Origin: Pseudomonas sp. SL4(2022)
GTDB lineage: Bacteria > Pseudomonadota > Gammaproteobacteria > Pseudomonadales > Pseudomonadaceae
Assembly: GCF_026625725.1 (NCBI RefSeq)
Contig: NZ_CP113060.1
Coordinates: 2,920,001 to 2,984,000 of the forward strand
Length of the DNA stretch: 64,000 nucleotides
Direction of reading: 5' to 3'
Below, in pieces: positions 1 through 9,800 of the stretch. The notes beneath the pieces are model-generated. The model saw nothing but the letters and a program-made list of their open reading frames with translations, ran no database searches and had not been told where the DNA came from. Both the position numbers and the translations under genes were made by a program. Position 1 is the first letter of the stretch. Every line of letters begins with the position of its first letter.

Positions 1-146
1 GTTTCTGCGCTTGGCGCGCTGGACTCGCTGAGCGTCGTTCATAGAACAGTAACCTCGCTCGCCTGAGTTAGCATTCGATTGGTCTATACCAGGCTGAAGG
101 GGTAGACATCAAGCCTTGACTCAAACTAAGGAAGAGAGCGCGTCCA

Positions 147-932
147 ATGACCGAGAAAACAGCAAAGAGTGCCATCTGGTTGGGCCTTGCATTAGTGCTG
201 GTGGGGAGTCCTGCAGCTTTTGCCGACTCTGCAGTGAAGCCCAAGACCGATTGCAGTGTTGCCGAGTTCACCATGGGCCTGCGTTTCCAGCAGCAATCGG
301 CGGAAGTTCAGGCCCTGCAGTTACAGGCCTACAACATCGCTACCCTGAAATTGGATGCGGCGGTGGCTGCGGCGAAAGATCCGTCCAAGCTGGCCATCGT
401 CACCGACTTGGATGAAACCGTCATTGATAACAGCGCGCTGCTGGCGCGTGATCTGGCCAACTGTCACACCTATGACGCCTGGGACACCTGGCTGCCTTGG
501 GAGCGTGACGGTACCCCCGCGCTGATTCCGGGGGCGAAGCAATTTCTTGAGCATGCCGACAAGCTTGGGGTGACCATTCGCTACATCTCCGATCGCGCCG
601 ATAAGCAGAAGAAGTACACCCTGGCCACGCTGAGCAAGCTGGGGTTGCCGCAGATTTCCGAAGACAGCGTGCTACTGCTGGGTCCACCCAAGGTGGAGCG
701 TCGCGCTATCGTCAGTGCTGATCATCAGATCGTGCTGCTGCTGGGCGACACCCTGCATGACTTCGATGCGCGTTTCCGCAAGACGCCACTGGCCGATCAG
801 CGTGCCACTGTCGCTGCTGAAGCCGGCAAGTGGGGCACCGAGTGGATCGTCTTCCCTAATGCCAGCTACGGTACCTGGTCCAAGGCGCCGCTACAGGGTT
901 GGGACGCCAAGACCGTGATCGAGGCCTGGTAA
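147..932 (+). CDS. HAD acid phosphatase, e(P4)/class C-like, secreted
   Basis: The 261-aa protein starts with a Sec signal peptide (hydrophobic residues about 9-25, likely cut after the Ala-Phe-Ala at 24-26). A HAD phosphatase core follows. Motif I is DLDET at 87-91, motif II is the Ser in YISDR at 147-151, and motif IV is the aspartates of GDTLHDFD at 200-207. The family dephosphorylates nucleotides and other phosphomonoesters in the periplasm. Classical e(P4) members are lipoproteins, but no lipobox cysteine is seen here, so this copy is probably soluble. The ATG at 147 has an AAGGAAGAG Shine-Dalgarno. The substrate cannot be told from sequence. Confidence 0.85.
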   Translation: MTEKTAKSAIWLGLALVLVGSPAAFADSAVKPKTDCSVAEFTMGLRFQQQSAEVQALQLQAYNIATLKLDAAVAAAKDPSKLAIVTDLDETVIDNSALLARDLANCHTYDAWDTWLPWERDGTPALIPGAKQFLEHADKLGVTIRYISDRADKQKKYTLATLSKLGLPQISEDSVLLLGPPKVERRAIVSADHQIVLLLGDTLHDFDARFRKTPLADQRATVAAEAGKWGTEWIVFPNASYGTWSKAPLQGWDAKTVIEAW

Positions 933-1092
933 GTCCGTCTGTTCAGGCTGCAGCGGGCCGGATCCGGCTCGCTGCAGCCGCTTGGCGCAAACATTTTGAC
1001 GGTATTACAGGCGCGAGCGGCAGTGATTGCGCTGGAAAAAAATGCCTCAAGCCGGTCTAATGCCCGTCCATTTTGTCACCTGTCCGAATGCA

Positions 1093-1773
1093 ATGACCAC
1101 TCTCCTGGCCCTGGATACCGCCACCGAAGCCTGCTCTGTTGCGCTGCTGCATAACGGCCAGGTGCTCAGTCATTACGAAGTCATTCCGCGCCTGCATGCT
1201 CAGCGTCTACTGCCGATGATCAAGCAGCTGCTGGCGGATGCTGAGGTATCGCTTTCAGCGCTCGATGCGATTGCCTTTGGCCGTGGTCCGGGCGCCTTTA
1301 CCGGTGTGCGGATTGCCATTGGTGTGGTGCAGGGCCTGGCCTTTGCGTTGGAGCGCCCGGTGCTGCCGGTGTCCAACCTGGCCGTGCTGGCGCAGCGCAG
1401 CCTGCGTGAACACGGCGTCCAGCAGGTGGCTGCAGCCATCGATGCGCGCATGGATGAAGTCTATTGGGGTTGCTACCGCGCGGAGCAGGGCGAAATGCGC
1501 CTGGCCGGTATCGAAGCCGTAGTGGCACCCGAGCGGGCCGGACTGCCGCGTGATGCGGCGGGCGACTGGTTCGGTGCGGGTACGGGCTGGGGAACCTTTG
1601 CTGCACGCCTCCCGGTTGCAGTCAGTGGGCAGGATGCAGCCATGTTGCCACACGCCGAAGACCTGCTCAGTCTGGCGCGCTTTGCCTGGGCCCGTGGTGA
1701 AGCAGTGGGCGCAGATCAGGCACAGCCTGTTTACCTGCGTGATCAGGTGGCCACGCCGAAAACGGCGGTCTGA
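1093..1773 (+). CDS. tsaB: tRNA threonylcarbamoyladenosine biosynthesis protein TsaB
   Basis: This 226-aa protein of the ASKHA fold begins LALDTATEACSVAL, the TsaB signature, with an FGRGPGAFTGVRI motif near residue 65. TsaB is the inactive paralogue of TsaD. It scaffolds the TsaBDE complex that adds t6A at position 37 of ANN-reading tRNAs. The reading frame is open upstream to 1027, but the family N-terminus and the ATG at 1093 agree, so I chose that start. It stands alone on the plus strand with no close operon partner. Confidence 0.92.
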   Translation: MTTLLALDTATEACSVALLHNGQVLSHYEVIPRLHAQRLLPMIKQLLADAEVSLSALDAIAFGRGPGAFTGVRIAIGVVQGLAFALERPVLPVSNLAVLAQRSLREHGVQQVAAAIDARMDEVYWGCYRAEQGEMRLAGIEAVVAPERAGLPRDAAGDWFGAGTGWGTFAARLPVAVSGQDAAMLPHAEDLLSLARFAWARGEAVGADQAQPVYLRDQVATPKTAV

Positions 1774-1903
1774 GGCTGGCCTCGGCGGCGCCTTCTGTCG
1801 TGCCTATTGCCGCGTGGCGGTTGCTTGATTGCCAAGCTGCCCGGCTGGGGCTAAATTGCCATCACCTGTGTCCATCATTGGCCAAGTAGCCGAGCAGTAA
1901 TTG

Positions 1904-2245
1904 ATGCGTATCGACGGTTTTACTTCCTCCTATTCGCCAGACCGCAGTGCCCGCCCGGGCTCTGCGGTTACGCCATTTCGCGAAGCGCAGCGCGAAGTTG
2001 AGGAGCGTCGTGAGCAGCCAACGGCACCCGCCAGCACCCAGGGCCTAGAAACCATTGCTCAACCGCGCCGGGTTGAGGCCAGCAATGCCAGCAGCGACAA
2101 CCTGCCATCGCGCTTGCAAGACCAGCTGTACCAGCCGCCGCTGAACAACCGCGCCGCCCAGGCCTTGGCCAGCTACAGCACCACCGCCAGTTTCGCCAGC
2201 GAGACGGATGCCCAGCAGGTTATGGGCCTCGACCTCTACGCCTAA
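1904..2245 (+). CDS. small conserved hypothetical protein
   Basis: A 113-aa protein rich in Gln, Ala, Ser and Pro with no signal peptide, membrane segment or cysteine. It starts MRIDGFTSSYSP, followed by a charged segment (about 20-40) and a low-complexity region that is probably disordered. A TTG lies directly before the ATG at 1904 in the same frame; the ATG is the better start. I do not recognise a family with certainty; codon use resembles its neighbours. Function unknown. Confidence 0.6.
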   Translation: MRIDGFTSSYSPDRSARPGSAVTPFREAQREVEERREQPTAPASTQGLETIAQPRRVEASNASSDNLPSRLQDQLYQPPLNNRAAQALASYSTTASFASETDAQQVMGLDLYA

Positions 2246-2259
2246 GAAGCCCCTTGCGA

Positions 2260-2390
2260 AACTACTGCACTTGGCCACGCCGCGTTGATATCAGTCTCGT
2301 CGTGCTCATGTACCACTCGTACACTGCGCTCCCTCAGCCGATCTCGCCTTGCCTGGTCTTCGTTCGCTACCTTTGCCAACGGTCTGCAAA
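2260..2390. repeat. intergenic repeat, relative of the one at 56959-57098
   Basis: Non-coding stretch between the small unknown gene and the DUF72 gene. Its core (GCTCATNTAC, then GTAMACTSCGCTYCCTC, then GCCTTGC) lines up with the middle of the 140-bp element at 56959-57098. The flanks are more diverged and no clean terminal inverted repeat is visible here. Boundaries are approximate. Confidence 0.45.
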
Positions 2391-2393
2391 TTA

Positions 2394-3254
2394 ATGTTGC
2401 CTTACTACCTCGGTTGCCCGTCATGGAGCGAGCCCGCCTGGCGCGGCTCCTTGTATCCAGAGGGCAGTCGCAATACCGATTTTCTGCCGTTGTATGCGCA
2501 GGTGTTCAATGCTGTTGAGGGCAACACCACCTTCTACGCCGCGCCTTCTGTTGAGACTGTGGCGCGTTGGGCCGAGCGCATGCCAGCGCATCTGCGTTTT
2601 TGCGCCAAGCTGCCGCGAGAGATCAGCCATAACGGCGATCTGCGAGACCAGCTGAGCGCCGCCGAGGATTTCCGCCGCTTGCTGGCTCCGCTGGGTAAGC
2701 GGGTTGCGCCGTTCTGGCTGCAGCTGCCGGCAAGCTTCGGTCCGCAGCGGTTGGCTGAACTGCGTGCTTTTATCGAGCCCTGGCAGGGCGCGGAATTGGC
2801 TGTCGAGGTCCGTCATTCAGCGTTCTTTGCCAAGGGCGAGGAGGAGCGTAGCCTCAATCGTCTGCTACATGGGAGTGGTATCGAGCGCATCTGCCTGGAT
2901 TCGCGGGCGCTGTTCAGCTGTGTGTCCATGGCACCGGCGGTGTTGCATGCGCAGGCCAAGAAGCCGCGCCTGCCGCTGCGGCCAACGGCCTTTAGCCAGG
3001 CCCCGCAGCTGCGCTTTATTGGCCATCCCGAGCTGCTGGCCAATGATCCGTTTATGGCACCCTGGTTGGACAAGGTGGCGAGCTGGATTGAAGAGGGGCG
3101 TACACCCTACGTCTTTCTGCACACCTCGGACAACCGCCTAGCGCCCCAGCTGGCGCAGCGTTTTCATCAGCAGCTGATGCGGCGTTTGCCAAGCTTGCCT
3201 GCATTGTCGGCAGTGCAGGCAGAAGAGTCGGTCGAGCAGCTGGGTCTGCTCTGA
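2394..3254 (+). CDS. DUF72 (YecE-like) family protein
   Basis: A 286-aa protein starting MLPYYLGCPSWSEPAWRGSLYP, the typical DUF72 opening. Family hallmarks follow: FNAVEGNTTFYAAPS near 37-51, RFCAKLPREISH near 66-77, and LAVEVRHSAFF near 138. DUF72 proteins adopt a TIM-barrel fold; their biochemical role is unknown. Upstream open frame to 2349 lies in the repeat, so the ATG at 2394 is preferred. There is no operon partner on the same strand. Confidence 0.85.
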   Translation: MLPYYLGCPSWSEPAWRGSLYPEGSRNTDFLPLYAQVFNAVEGNTTFYAAPSVETVARWAERMPAHLRFCAKLPREISHNGDLRDQLSAAEDFRRLLAPLGKRVAPFWLQLPASFGPQRLAELRAFIEPWQGAELAVEVRHSAFFAKGEEERSLNRLLHGSGIERICLDSRALFSCVSMAPAVLHAQAKKPRLPLRPTAFSQAPQLRFIGHPELLANDPFMAPWLDKVASWIEEGRTPYVFLHTSDNRLAPQLAQRFHQQLMRRLPSLPALSAVQAEESVEQLGLL

Positions 3255-3286
3255 ACCGGTTTAAACACATCGCTGCGGGTCGCTGA

Positions 3287-4051
3287 TCAGCGTTGCGCGA
3301 GCAGCAGGTCTGCAGCCTGACCGCTGCGGCCGTCGGCGAATTCGAAGCGCCCGAGTTGGGCGATTTCGTCGTAGGCACCCAGGGCTATCTTCACGTCGCG
3401 TGCGTGCAGGTCGATGGCGCTGACGCCGGCCTGACTTAGCGACTGGCTCGACTGCCGGCCCTGAGCATCGAAACGCAGCAAGCTCAGGCGCTCGAAGATC
3501 GCATCCTGGCTGTCGATGCGGCCATCACCGTTGTCATCGTATTTGCGCAGTTCGGCAAAGCCGTTGGCAGCCCCATTCTGGTCGCCGAACAACTCACGAC
3601 CATTATCAATGCGGCTGTTGCCGTTGCGGTCATAGGCGAGTAGGGCGTCGTCACCGGTGGGCACGCTGATCTGGTCGAGCGTGCTGTCGGCATCCAGGTC
3701 GAAACGCACCGAGCGGTTGATGCCGCTGGTGCTGAAGCCGTTGCCGGCCAGATCAAGCACCAGTGGGTCGGTTTTCTGCGGTTCTGCGTTGATACTGACG
3801 TTCAGCTCCAGTTCGCGTTGGGCAGCCAGTGCCTGAAAATCGCTGGCCTGGGCGGTGATGGCGGGCGGTTCGCTGGGCGTTTCCGGTCGGCTGGCAGGCG
3901 CTTCGGCCTCCACCTCATCGGGCATCAGGGTGCGCCGCAGAATCTGGTAATCCAGCGAGGCGCGCTTGCCTTCATCCAGCGTCTCGCTGATCGAGCTGGT
4001 GTTGGCGGCCGATGGCGTGGCGCTGCGTGGGGCGGAAATTACATCGAACAT
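3287..4051 (-). CDS. stand-alone RTX-type calcium-loop protein
   Basis: A 254-aa protein without a signal peptide. Its N-terminal third is Ser/Thr/Pro/Glu-rich. The middle carries LVLDLAGNGF, FDLDADS, LLAYDRNGNSRIDNGRELFGD and YDDNGDGRID. These Asp/Asn-Gly loops form the module found at the ends of many RTX exoproteins and resemble EF-hand loops. No GGXGXDXUX repeats and no transporter genes are nearby. The ATG at 4051 was chosen over an upstream in-frame start at 4123 because the upstream residues lack family character. Role unknown; calcium binding is inferred from the loops. Confidence 0.6.
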   Translation of the reverse strand: MFDVISAPRSATPSAANTSSISETLDEGKRASLDYQILRRTLMPDEVEAEAPASRPETPSEPPAITAQASDFQALAAQRELELNVSINAEPQKTDPLVLDLAGNGFSTSGINRSVRFDLDADSTLDQISVPTGDDALLAYDRNGNSRIDNGRELFGDQNGAANGFAELRKYDDNGDGRIDSQDAIFERLSLLRFDAQGRQSSQSLSQAGVSAIDLHARDVKIALGAYDEIAQLGRFEFADGRSGQAADLLLAQR

Positions 4052-4157
4052 GACGAACTCGGTGCGGCTGGATGCTGCCGGGTCTGGCAAAATGCCGCTC
4101 AAGCAGGTTGTCGGCCGCTGCAACGGTCAATTGAGTAATTTTTGAGCACATTTTCTG

Positions 4158-4946
4158 ATGAGTGATGAGCGGCTAATAGCCAGAATTCGTATGCAGGCCC
4201 TGGCTCCCCATCTGCAGGCGGCGGCTGAAGCCTGGGCCGCGCGTCTGGGTTTACCGCTGGACGGCGACAGCGAGTTCGCCATGCAGCTGGGCGAGGGCGG
4301 CTTGCAGCTGGTGGCGCTGGGCCCGCAGGCGCCGGGGCCGGTCAAAGTGGATTTTGTTGAAGGTGCGGTGGCGCATCGCCGGTTATTCGGTGGTGGCAGC
4401 GGGCAGATGATCGCCAAGGCGGTGGGGGTGCAGGCCGGGGTGCGCCCGACGGTGCTGGATGCCACGGCTGGCCTGGGGCGAGATGCCTTTGTGCTGGCCA
4501 GTCTGGGTTGCCGCATGACCTTGATCGAGCGTCAACCGCTGATTGCTGCGCTGCTGGAAGATGGCCTGGCGCGTGCTGCACTGGACCGCGATGTGGCGCC
4601 GATTGCCGCGCAGATGCAGCTGTTCAATGGCAATGCCATCGAACTGATGCGCGCCTGGCAGGGCGAGTCACCGCAGGTGATTTACCTCGATCCGATGTTC
4701 CCGCACCGCGACAAGAGTGCGCTGGTAAAGAAAGAGATGCGCTTGTTCCGGCCGTTTGTCGGCGATGATCTGGATGCCCCGGCGCTGCTGGACGCAGCGT
4801 TGGCGCTGGCCAGCCATCGCGTGGTGGTCAAGCGCCCGCGTAAGGCGCCGCTGATTGAGGGCGCCAAGCCGGGCTATGTCCTGGAAGGTAAATCCAGCCG
4901 CTACGACATCTACCCGAAGAAGAAGCTGCAAGTCGCCAGCGAGTAA
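4158..4946 (+). CDS. rsmJ: 16S rRNA (guanine-1516 N2)-methyltransferase RsmJ
   Basis: A 262-aa SAM-dependent methyltransferase. Motif I is [19 protein letters not shown] (about 99-117). The catalytic motif [18 protein letters not shown] (about 177-194) contains the DPMFP variant of the N2-guanine NPPY-type motif and is diagnostic for RsmJ (YhiQ). The enzyme methylates G1516 of 16S rRNA. Length is about normal. It converges on the downstream TetR gene with an 18-bp gap and no obvious terminator. Confidence 0.93.
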   Translation: MSDERLIARIRMQALAPHLQAAAEAWAARLGLPLDGDSEFAMQLGEGGLQLVALGPQAPGPVKVDFVEGAVAHRRLFGGGSGQMIAKAVGVQAGVRPTVLDATAGLGRDAFVLASLGCRMTLIERQPLIAALLEDGLARAALDRDVAPIAAQMQLFNGNAIELMRAWQGESPQVIYLDPMFPHRDKSALVKKEMRLFRPFVGDDLDAPALLDAALALASHRVVVKRPRKAPLIEGAKPGYVLEGKSSRYDIYPKKKLQVASE

Positions 4947-4964
4947 CGCTGGCGCCGCCTTGCG

Positions 4965-5603
4965 TTAGTCGGCGCGGAAGGCACGCAGGAATACCTCGAC
5001 CGCATCGCGCACATGCGCTTCGGCCTCGGCGCCTTGCAGCGCCTCACCGCAGCCGATCAGCAGGCGGAAGTTGGCGCCGCCCTTGATCAGGCAGAAGAAC
5101 TGGTCCGCCGCGCTCAGTGGGTCGGGTACGCGCAATTTGCCGCTCTGGTCGGCCTGACGCAGCAGTTCTTCCATGCCATGCAGCACGCGCTGTGGGCCGG
5201 CGTCATAGAACACCCGCGAGAGCTTGGAATCCTGCGCGGCCAGGCTCACCATCACCCGATGCAGCTCCACCGACTCGCGGCTGTTGATCAGCAGGTTGAA
5301 GCCACGGCCGATGTTCAGCAACGCCTGCGCCAACGGCACCTCGTCGTCCAGCTCGAACAGCAGTTCGGGCAATTGCTCCTCACACTTGGATTTCACCGCT
5401 TCGGCAAACAGCTTCTCCTTGTCGGTGAAGTGGCTATAAACCGTGAGCTTGGAAACCCCGGCTTCTGCGGCAATCGCATCCATACTGCTACCGTCATAGC
5501 CATTGCTGAGAAACAGGGTTTTCGCCGCTTCCAGAATGGCTTTGCGCTTGGCCAGATCTTTCGGGCGACCGGGGCCGTTGGTTGGCAACACTTTGTTTGG
5601 CAT
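4965..5603 (-). CDS. TetR family repressor of the adjacent RND pump
   Basis: A 212-aa protein. The N-terminal helix-turn-helix (DAIAAEAGVSKLTVYSHFTDKEKLF, split here at about 42-66) is of the TetR type, followed by an AefR-like C-terminal domain. It is divergent from the membrane-fusion gene at 5694, and the 90-bp gap holds a perfect TATAC-N6-GTATA dyad. It is therefore most likely the local repressor of the pump and of itself. The start at 5603 (MPNKVLP) fits the family; the frame stays open to 5681. Confidence 0.85.
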   Translation of the reverse strand: MPNKVLPTNGPGRPKDLAKRKAILEAAKTLFLSNGYDGSSMDAIAAEAGVSKLTVYSHFTDKEKLFAEAVKSKCEEQLPELLFELDDEVPLAQALLNIGRGFNLLINSRESVELHRVMVSLAAQDSKLSRVFYDAGPQRVLHGMEELLRQADQSGKLRVPDPLSAADQFFCLIKGGANFRLLIGCGEALQGAEAEAHVRDAVEVFLRAFRAD

Positions 5604-5644
5604 TGGTCGTTTTAATACTGGACTAGTGAGTTTGCTATTTTTAC

Positions 5645-5660
5645 TATACCCGGCAGTATA
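5645..5660. promoter_or_regulatory. candidate TetR operator, TATAC-N6-GTATA
   Basis: A perfect 5-bp inverted repeat with a 6-bp spacer lies between the divergent tetR and RND membrane-fusion genes, 33 bp before the latter's ATG. The A/T-rich surroundings could hold both promoters. Assignment to the TetR protein is inferred from position. Confidence 0.5.
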
Positions 5661-5693
5661 AATATTCAAAAGCCTCCGCAAAGGTTAGTCATC

Positions 5694-6815
5694 ATGTTTC
5701 GTCATGCCCTGTCTGTTGCTGTGCCTGCCAGTCTTATTCTGCTGCTCGCTGCCTGCGGCAATAGCGAGCCCGCTGCGGTTGCCGTGCGGCCGGCCATGGT
5801 GGTGCAGCCACAACTGGCTGGCGACCTGATGGATGCCTACCCCGGTGAGGTGCGTGCGCGCCTGGAGCCGGAGCTGGCGTTCCGCATTGGTGGCAAGGTG
5901 GCCAAGCGCCTGGTCGATGTCGGCTCGCGGGTGAAGAAGGATCAGCCCCTGGCCGAGCTGGACCCGCAAGACGTGCGTCTGCAGCTGGAAGCCATCCGTG
6001 CTCAGGTGGCAGCTGCCGAAGCCAATTTGCAACTGGTGCGCGCCGAGCGTGACCGCTACAAAACCCTGCTGGCGCGCAACTTGGTCAGCCGCTCGCAGTA
6101 TGACAATTCCGAAAATACCTACCGCTCCGGGGAGGCGCGCCTGAAACAGGTGAAGGCCGAATTCAATGTGGCCAACAACCAAGCCGGTTATGCCGTGCTG
6201 CGCGCCTCCCAGGATGGCGTGGTGGCGCGGCGCATGGTCGAGGTCGGCCAGGTGGTCGCCGCTGGGCAGACTGTGTTCACCCTGGCCGCGGATGGCGAGC
6301 GTGAAGTGTTGATCAACCTGCCGGAGCAGGCCTTTGAACGCTTCAAGGTCGGTCAGGAAGTGGCGGTTGAGCTGTGGTCGCAGCCGGATCAGCGTTTCCC
6401 GGGGCGCATCCGTGAGATGTCGCCATCGGCCGACCCGCAATCGCGCACCTTCGCTGCTCGAGTGGCCTTTGTCGAAGGCAAGGTGCCGGCGGAGCTGGGC
6501 CAGAGCGCCCGTGTGTTTATTGCCCACAACGGTGATGTGCCGCTGGCCGTGCCGCTGTCGGCACTGACGGCGGAGAAGGGCCAGCCCTACGTCTGGGTAG
6601 TCGATCCGAAGGATTCAACCCTCAAACGCACCGATGTTCGCATCGGCGCTTATGGCGAAAAGACCGTGCCGGTACTCGAAGGCCTGCAGGCCACTGATTG
6701 GGTGGTGGCGGCCGGAGGACAGGTGCTGCGCGAAGGTCAGCAGGTGCGTCCGGTTGACCGCGATAACCGGGTTGTCCAGCTGACGGCCAAGGCCAACCTG
6801 GCGGTCGAGGAGTAA
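5694..6815 (+). CDS. RND efflux periplasmic adaptor (membrane fusion) lipoprotein
   Basis: A 373-aa HlyD/AcrA-family adaptor. A lipoprotein signal ends in LLLAAC with the lipidated Cys at 21. Barrel-sandwich halves (ELAFRIGGKVAKRLVDVG near 62 and the VLRASQDGVVARRMVEVGQ region near 166) flank a helical hairpin. It links the inner-membrane RND pump to an outer-membrane channel. The permease gene follows 5 bp downstream. No outer-membrane factor is encoded nearby, so a shared channel such as an OprM-type protein is likely. Substrates unknown. Confidence 0.9.
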   Translation: MFRHALSVAVPASLILLLAACGNSEPAAVAVRPAMVVQPQLAGDLMDAYPGEVRARLEPELAFRIGGKVAKRLVDVGSRVKKDQPLAELDPQDVRLQLEAIRAQVAAAEANLQLVRAERDRYKTLLARNLVSRSQYDNSENTYRSGEARLKQVKAEFNVANNQAGYAVLRASQDGVVARRMVEVGQVVAAGQTVFTLAADGEREVLINLPEQAFERFKVGQEVAVELWSQPDQRFPGRIREMSPSADPQSRTFAARVAFVEGKVPAELGQSARVFIAHNGDVPLAVPLSALTAEKGQPYVWVVDPKDSTLKRTDVRIGAYGEKTVPVLEGLQATDWVVAAGGQVLREGQQVRPVDRDNRVVQLTAKANLAVEE

Positions 6816-6820
6816 GCCTG

Positions 6821-9800
6821 ATGGATTTCAACCTGTCCGCCTGGGCGTTGCGAAACCGCCAGATCGTCCTGTATCTCATGCTGTTGCTGGCTGTGGTGGG
6901 GGCTATTTCCTACACCAAGCTGGGCCAGAGCGAAGACCCGCCCTTCACTTTCAAGGCCATGGTGGTGCGCACCAACTGGCCGGGGGCGAGCGCCGAGGAA
7001 GTCTCGCGCCAGGTGACTGAGCGCATCGAAAAGAAGCTGATGGAAACCGGCGACTACGACAAGATCGTTTCGTTCTCGCGTCCCGGCGAGTCCCAGGTGA
7101 CCTTTATCGCCCGTGACTCGATGCACTCCAAGGACATCCCCGAGCTGTTCTACCAGGTGCGCAAGAAGGTCAGCGACATTCGCCATACTTTGCCCCAGGG
7201 CATTCAGGGACCGTTCTACAACGATGAGTTCGGCACGACCTTCGGCAATATCTACGCACTGACCGGTGAGGGTTTCGATTACGCCGTGCTCAAGGACTAT
7301 GCCGACCGCATCCAGCTGCAGCTGCAGCGGGTCAAGGACGTCGGCAAGGTCGACCTGCTCGGGCTGCAGGACGAGAAGGTGTGGATCGAACTGTCCAACA
7401 CCAAGCTGGCCACCCTCGGCCTGCCGCTGGCCGCGGTGCAACAGGCGCTGGAAGAGCAGAACGCGGTAGCGGCGGCGGGCTTCTTTGAAACGACCTCTGA
7501 TCGCGTACAACTGCGCGTCACCGGGCGTTTTGAAACGGTCGAAGAAATCCGCAATTTCCCGATTCGCGTGGCCGACCGTACCTTCCGTATCGCCGATGTG
7601 GCCGAGGTTAAACGCGGTTTTAATGATCCCCCCGCACCGCGCATGCGCTACATGGGCGAAGACGCCATTGGCCTGGCTGTATCGATGAAAGCCGGTGGCG
7701 ACATTCTGGTGCTGGGTGAGGCGCTGGAAGGCGAGTTCGCGCGCCTGCAGGAAACCCTGCCGGCCGGCATGCAGCTGAGCAAGGTCTCCGACCAGCCCGC
7801 AGCGGTGAAAACCGGGGTCGGCGAGTTCGTTCGCGTGCTCACCGAAGCGGTGATCATCGTGCTGCTGGTGAGCTTCTTCTCTCTTGGCCTGCGCACCGGT
7901 CTGGTGGTGGCGCTGTCGATTCCGCTGGTGTTGGCGATGACCTTTGCCGCCATGTACTACCTCGGCATTGGCCTACACAAGATTTCCCTTGGCGCACTGG
8001 TGCTGGCGCTGGGCCTGATGGTGGATGACGCGATCATTGCTGTGGAAATGATGGCGATCAAGATGGAGCAGGGCTACGACCGCATCAAGGCGGCCAGTTA
8101 TGCTTGGAGCAGCACCGCCTTCCCCATGCTCACCGGCACCCTGATTACCGCCGCCGGCTTCCTGCCGATTGCCACCGCGCAGTCTGGCACCGGCGAATAC
8201 ACCCGCTCGATTTTCCAGGTGGTGGCGATTGCCTTGCTGGTCTCGTGGATCGCTGCCGTGGTGTTTGTGCCGTACCTCGGGGCCAAGCTGCTGCCCGATC
8301 TGGCCAAGCTGCATGCGGCCAAGCATGGCGGCAGCGCCGACGGGCACGATCCCTATGGCACGCCGTTCTATCGCCGCGTGCGCACGGCGGTAGAGTGGTG
8401 CGTACGCCGCCGTAAAACCGTGATCGTGCTGACTATCGCGCTGTTTGTCGGCTCCATTGTGCTGTTCCGCTTTGTGCCGCAGCAGTTCTTCCCGGCCTCC
8501 GGCCGCCTGGAACTGATGGTCGACCTCAAGCTCAGCGAGGGCGCCTCCCTAGCCGCCACCGAAGAGCAGGCCAAGCGTTTGGAGAAGTTGCTCAGTGGCC
8601 ATGAAGGCATCGACAACTTCGTTGCCTACGTTGGTACCGGCTCGCCGCGCTTCTACCTGCCGCTGGACCAGCAACTGCCGGCCGCCAGCTTTGCCCAGTT
8701 TGTGGTATTGGCGAAAAGCATCGACGACCGCGAGAAGATCCGCACCTGGCTGATTGACGTGCTGCGAGAAGAGTTCCCGACCCTGCGCACCCGTATCTCG
8801 CGTCTGGAGAACGGCCCGCCCGTGGGCTATCCGGTGCAGTTCCGCGTTTCTGGTGAGCATATCGATGAGGTGCGTCAGCTGGCTCGTCAGGTGGCCGACA
8901 AAGTGCGTGAAAACAGCCACGTGACCAACGTGCACCTGGACTGGGAAGAACCCAGCAAGGTGGTGCGCCTGAACATCGATCAGGAACGTGCCCGCGCCCT
9001 TGGTGTGAGTACCGCGGATCTGTCGCGCTTCCTGCAAAGCTCACTGACCGGCTCGCCGGTCAGTCAGTACCGCGAAGGCAACGAGCTGATCGAAATCCTC
9101 CTGCGTGGCACTGTGAGCGAACGTCAGGAGCTCAGCCTGCTGCCAAGTCTGGCGGTGCCGACCGACAATGGCCGCAGCGTGCCGCTGTCGCAGATCGCCA
9201 CCCTGGAGTACGGCTTCGAGGAAGGCATCATCTGGCACCGCAACCGCCTGCCAACGGTCACCGTACGCGCCGACGTTTACGGCCAGGAACAGCCGGCCAG
9301 CCTGGTCAAACAGATTCTGCCAACCCTTGAGCCGGTGCGTGCACAATTGCCGGACGGCTACCAGTTGGACGTCGGTGGCACCGTGGAGGATTCCAGCCGC
9401 GGGCAGAAGTCAGTCAACGCAGGTGTCCCGCTGTTTATCGTGGTGGTGCTGACCCTGTTGATGCTGCAGCTGAAGAGCTTCTCACGTTCGGCCATGGTGT
9501 TTCTCACCGCGCCGCTGGGGCTGATCGGCGTGACCCTGTTCCTGCTGATCTTCCGTCAGCCGTTCGGCTTCGTCGCCATGCTCGGTACTATCGCCCTGTC
9601 GGGGATGATCATGCGTAACTCGGTGATTCTGGTTGATCAGATCGAGCAGGACATCGCTGCCGGCATGGATCGTTGGCACGCGATCATCGAAGCCACCGTG
9701 CGGCGCTTCCGGCCTATCGTGCTGACCGCTCTGGCGGCGGTACTGGCAATGATTCCGCTGTCGCGCAGTGTGTTCTTTGGGCCGATGGCCGTCGCCATCA

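Noticed and set aside
3287..4123. Longer start at 4123 for the calcium-loop protein
   Set aside because: The extra 24 residues have no family character; the ATG at 4051 is a better start, though not proven.
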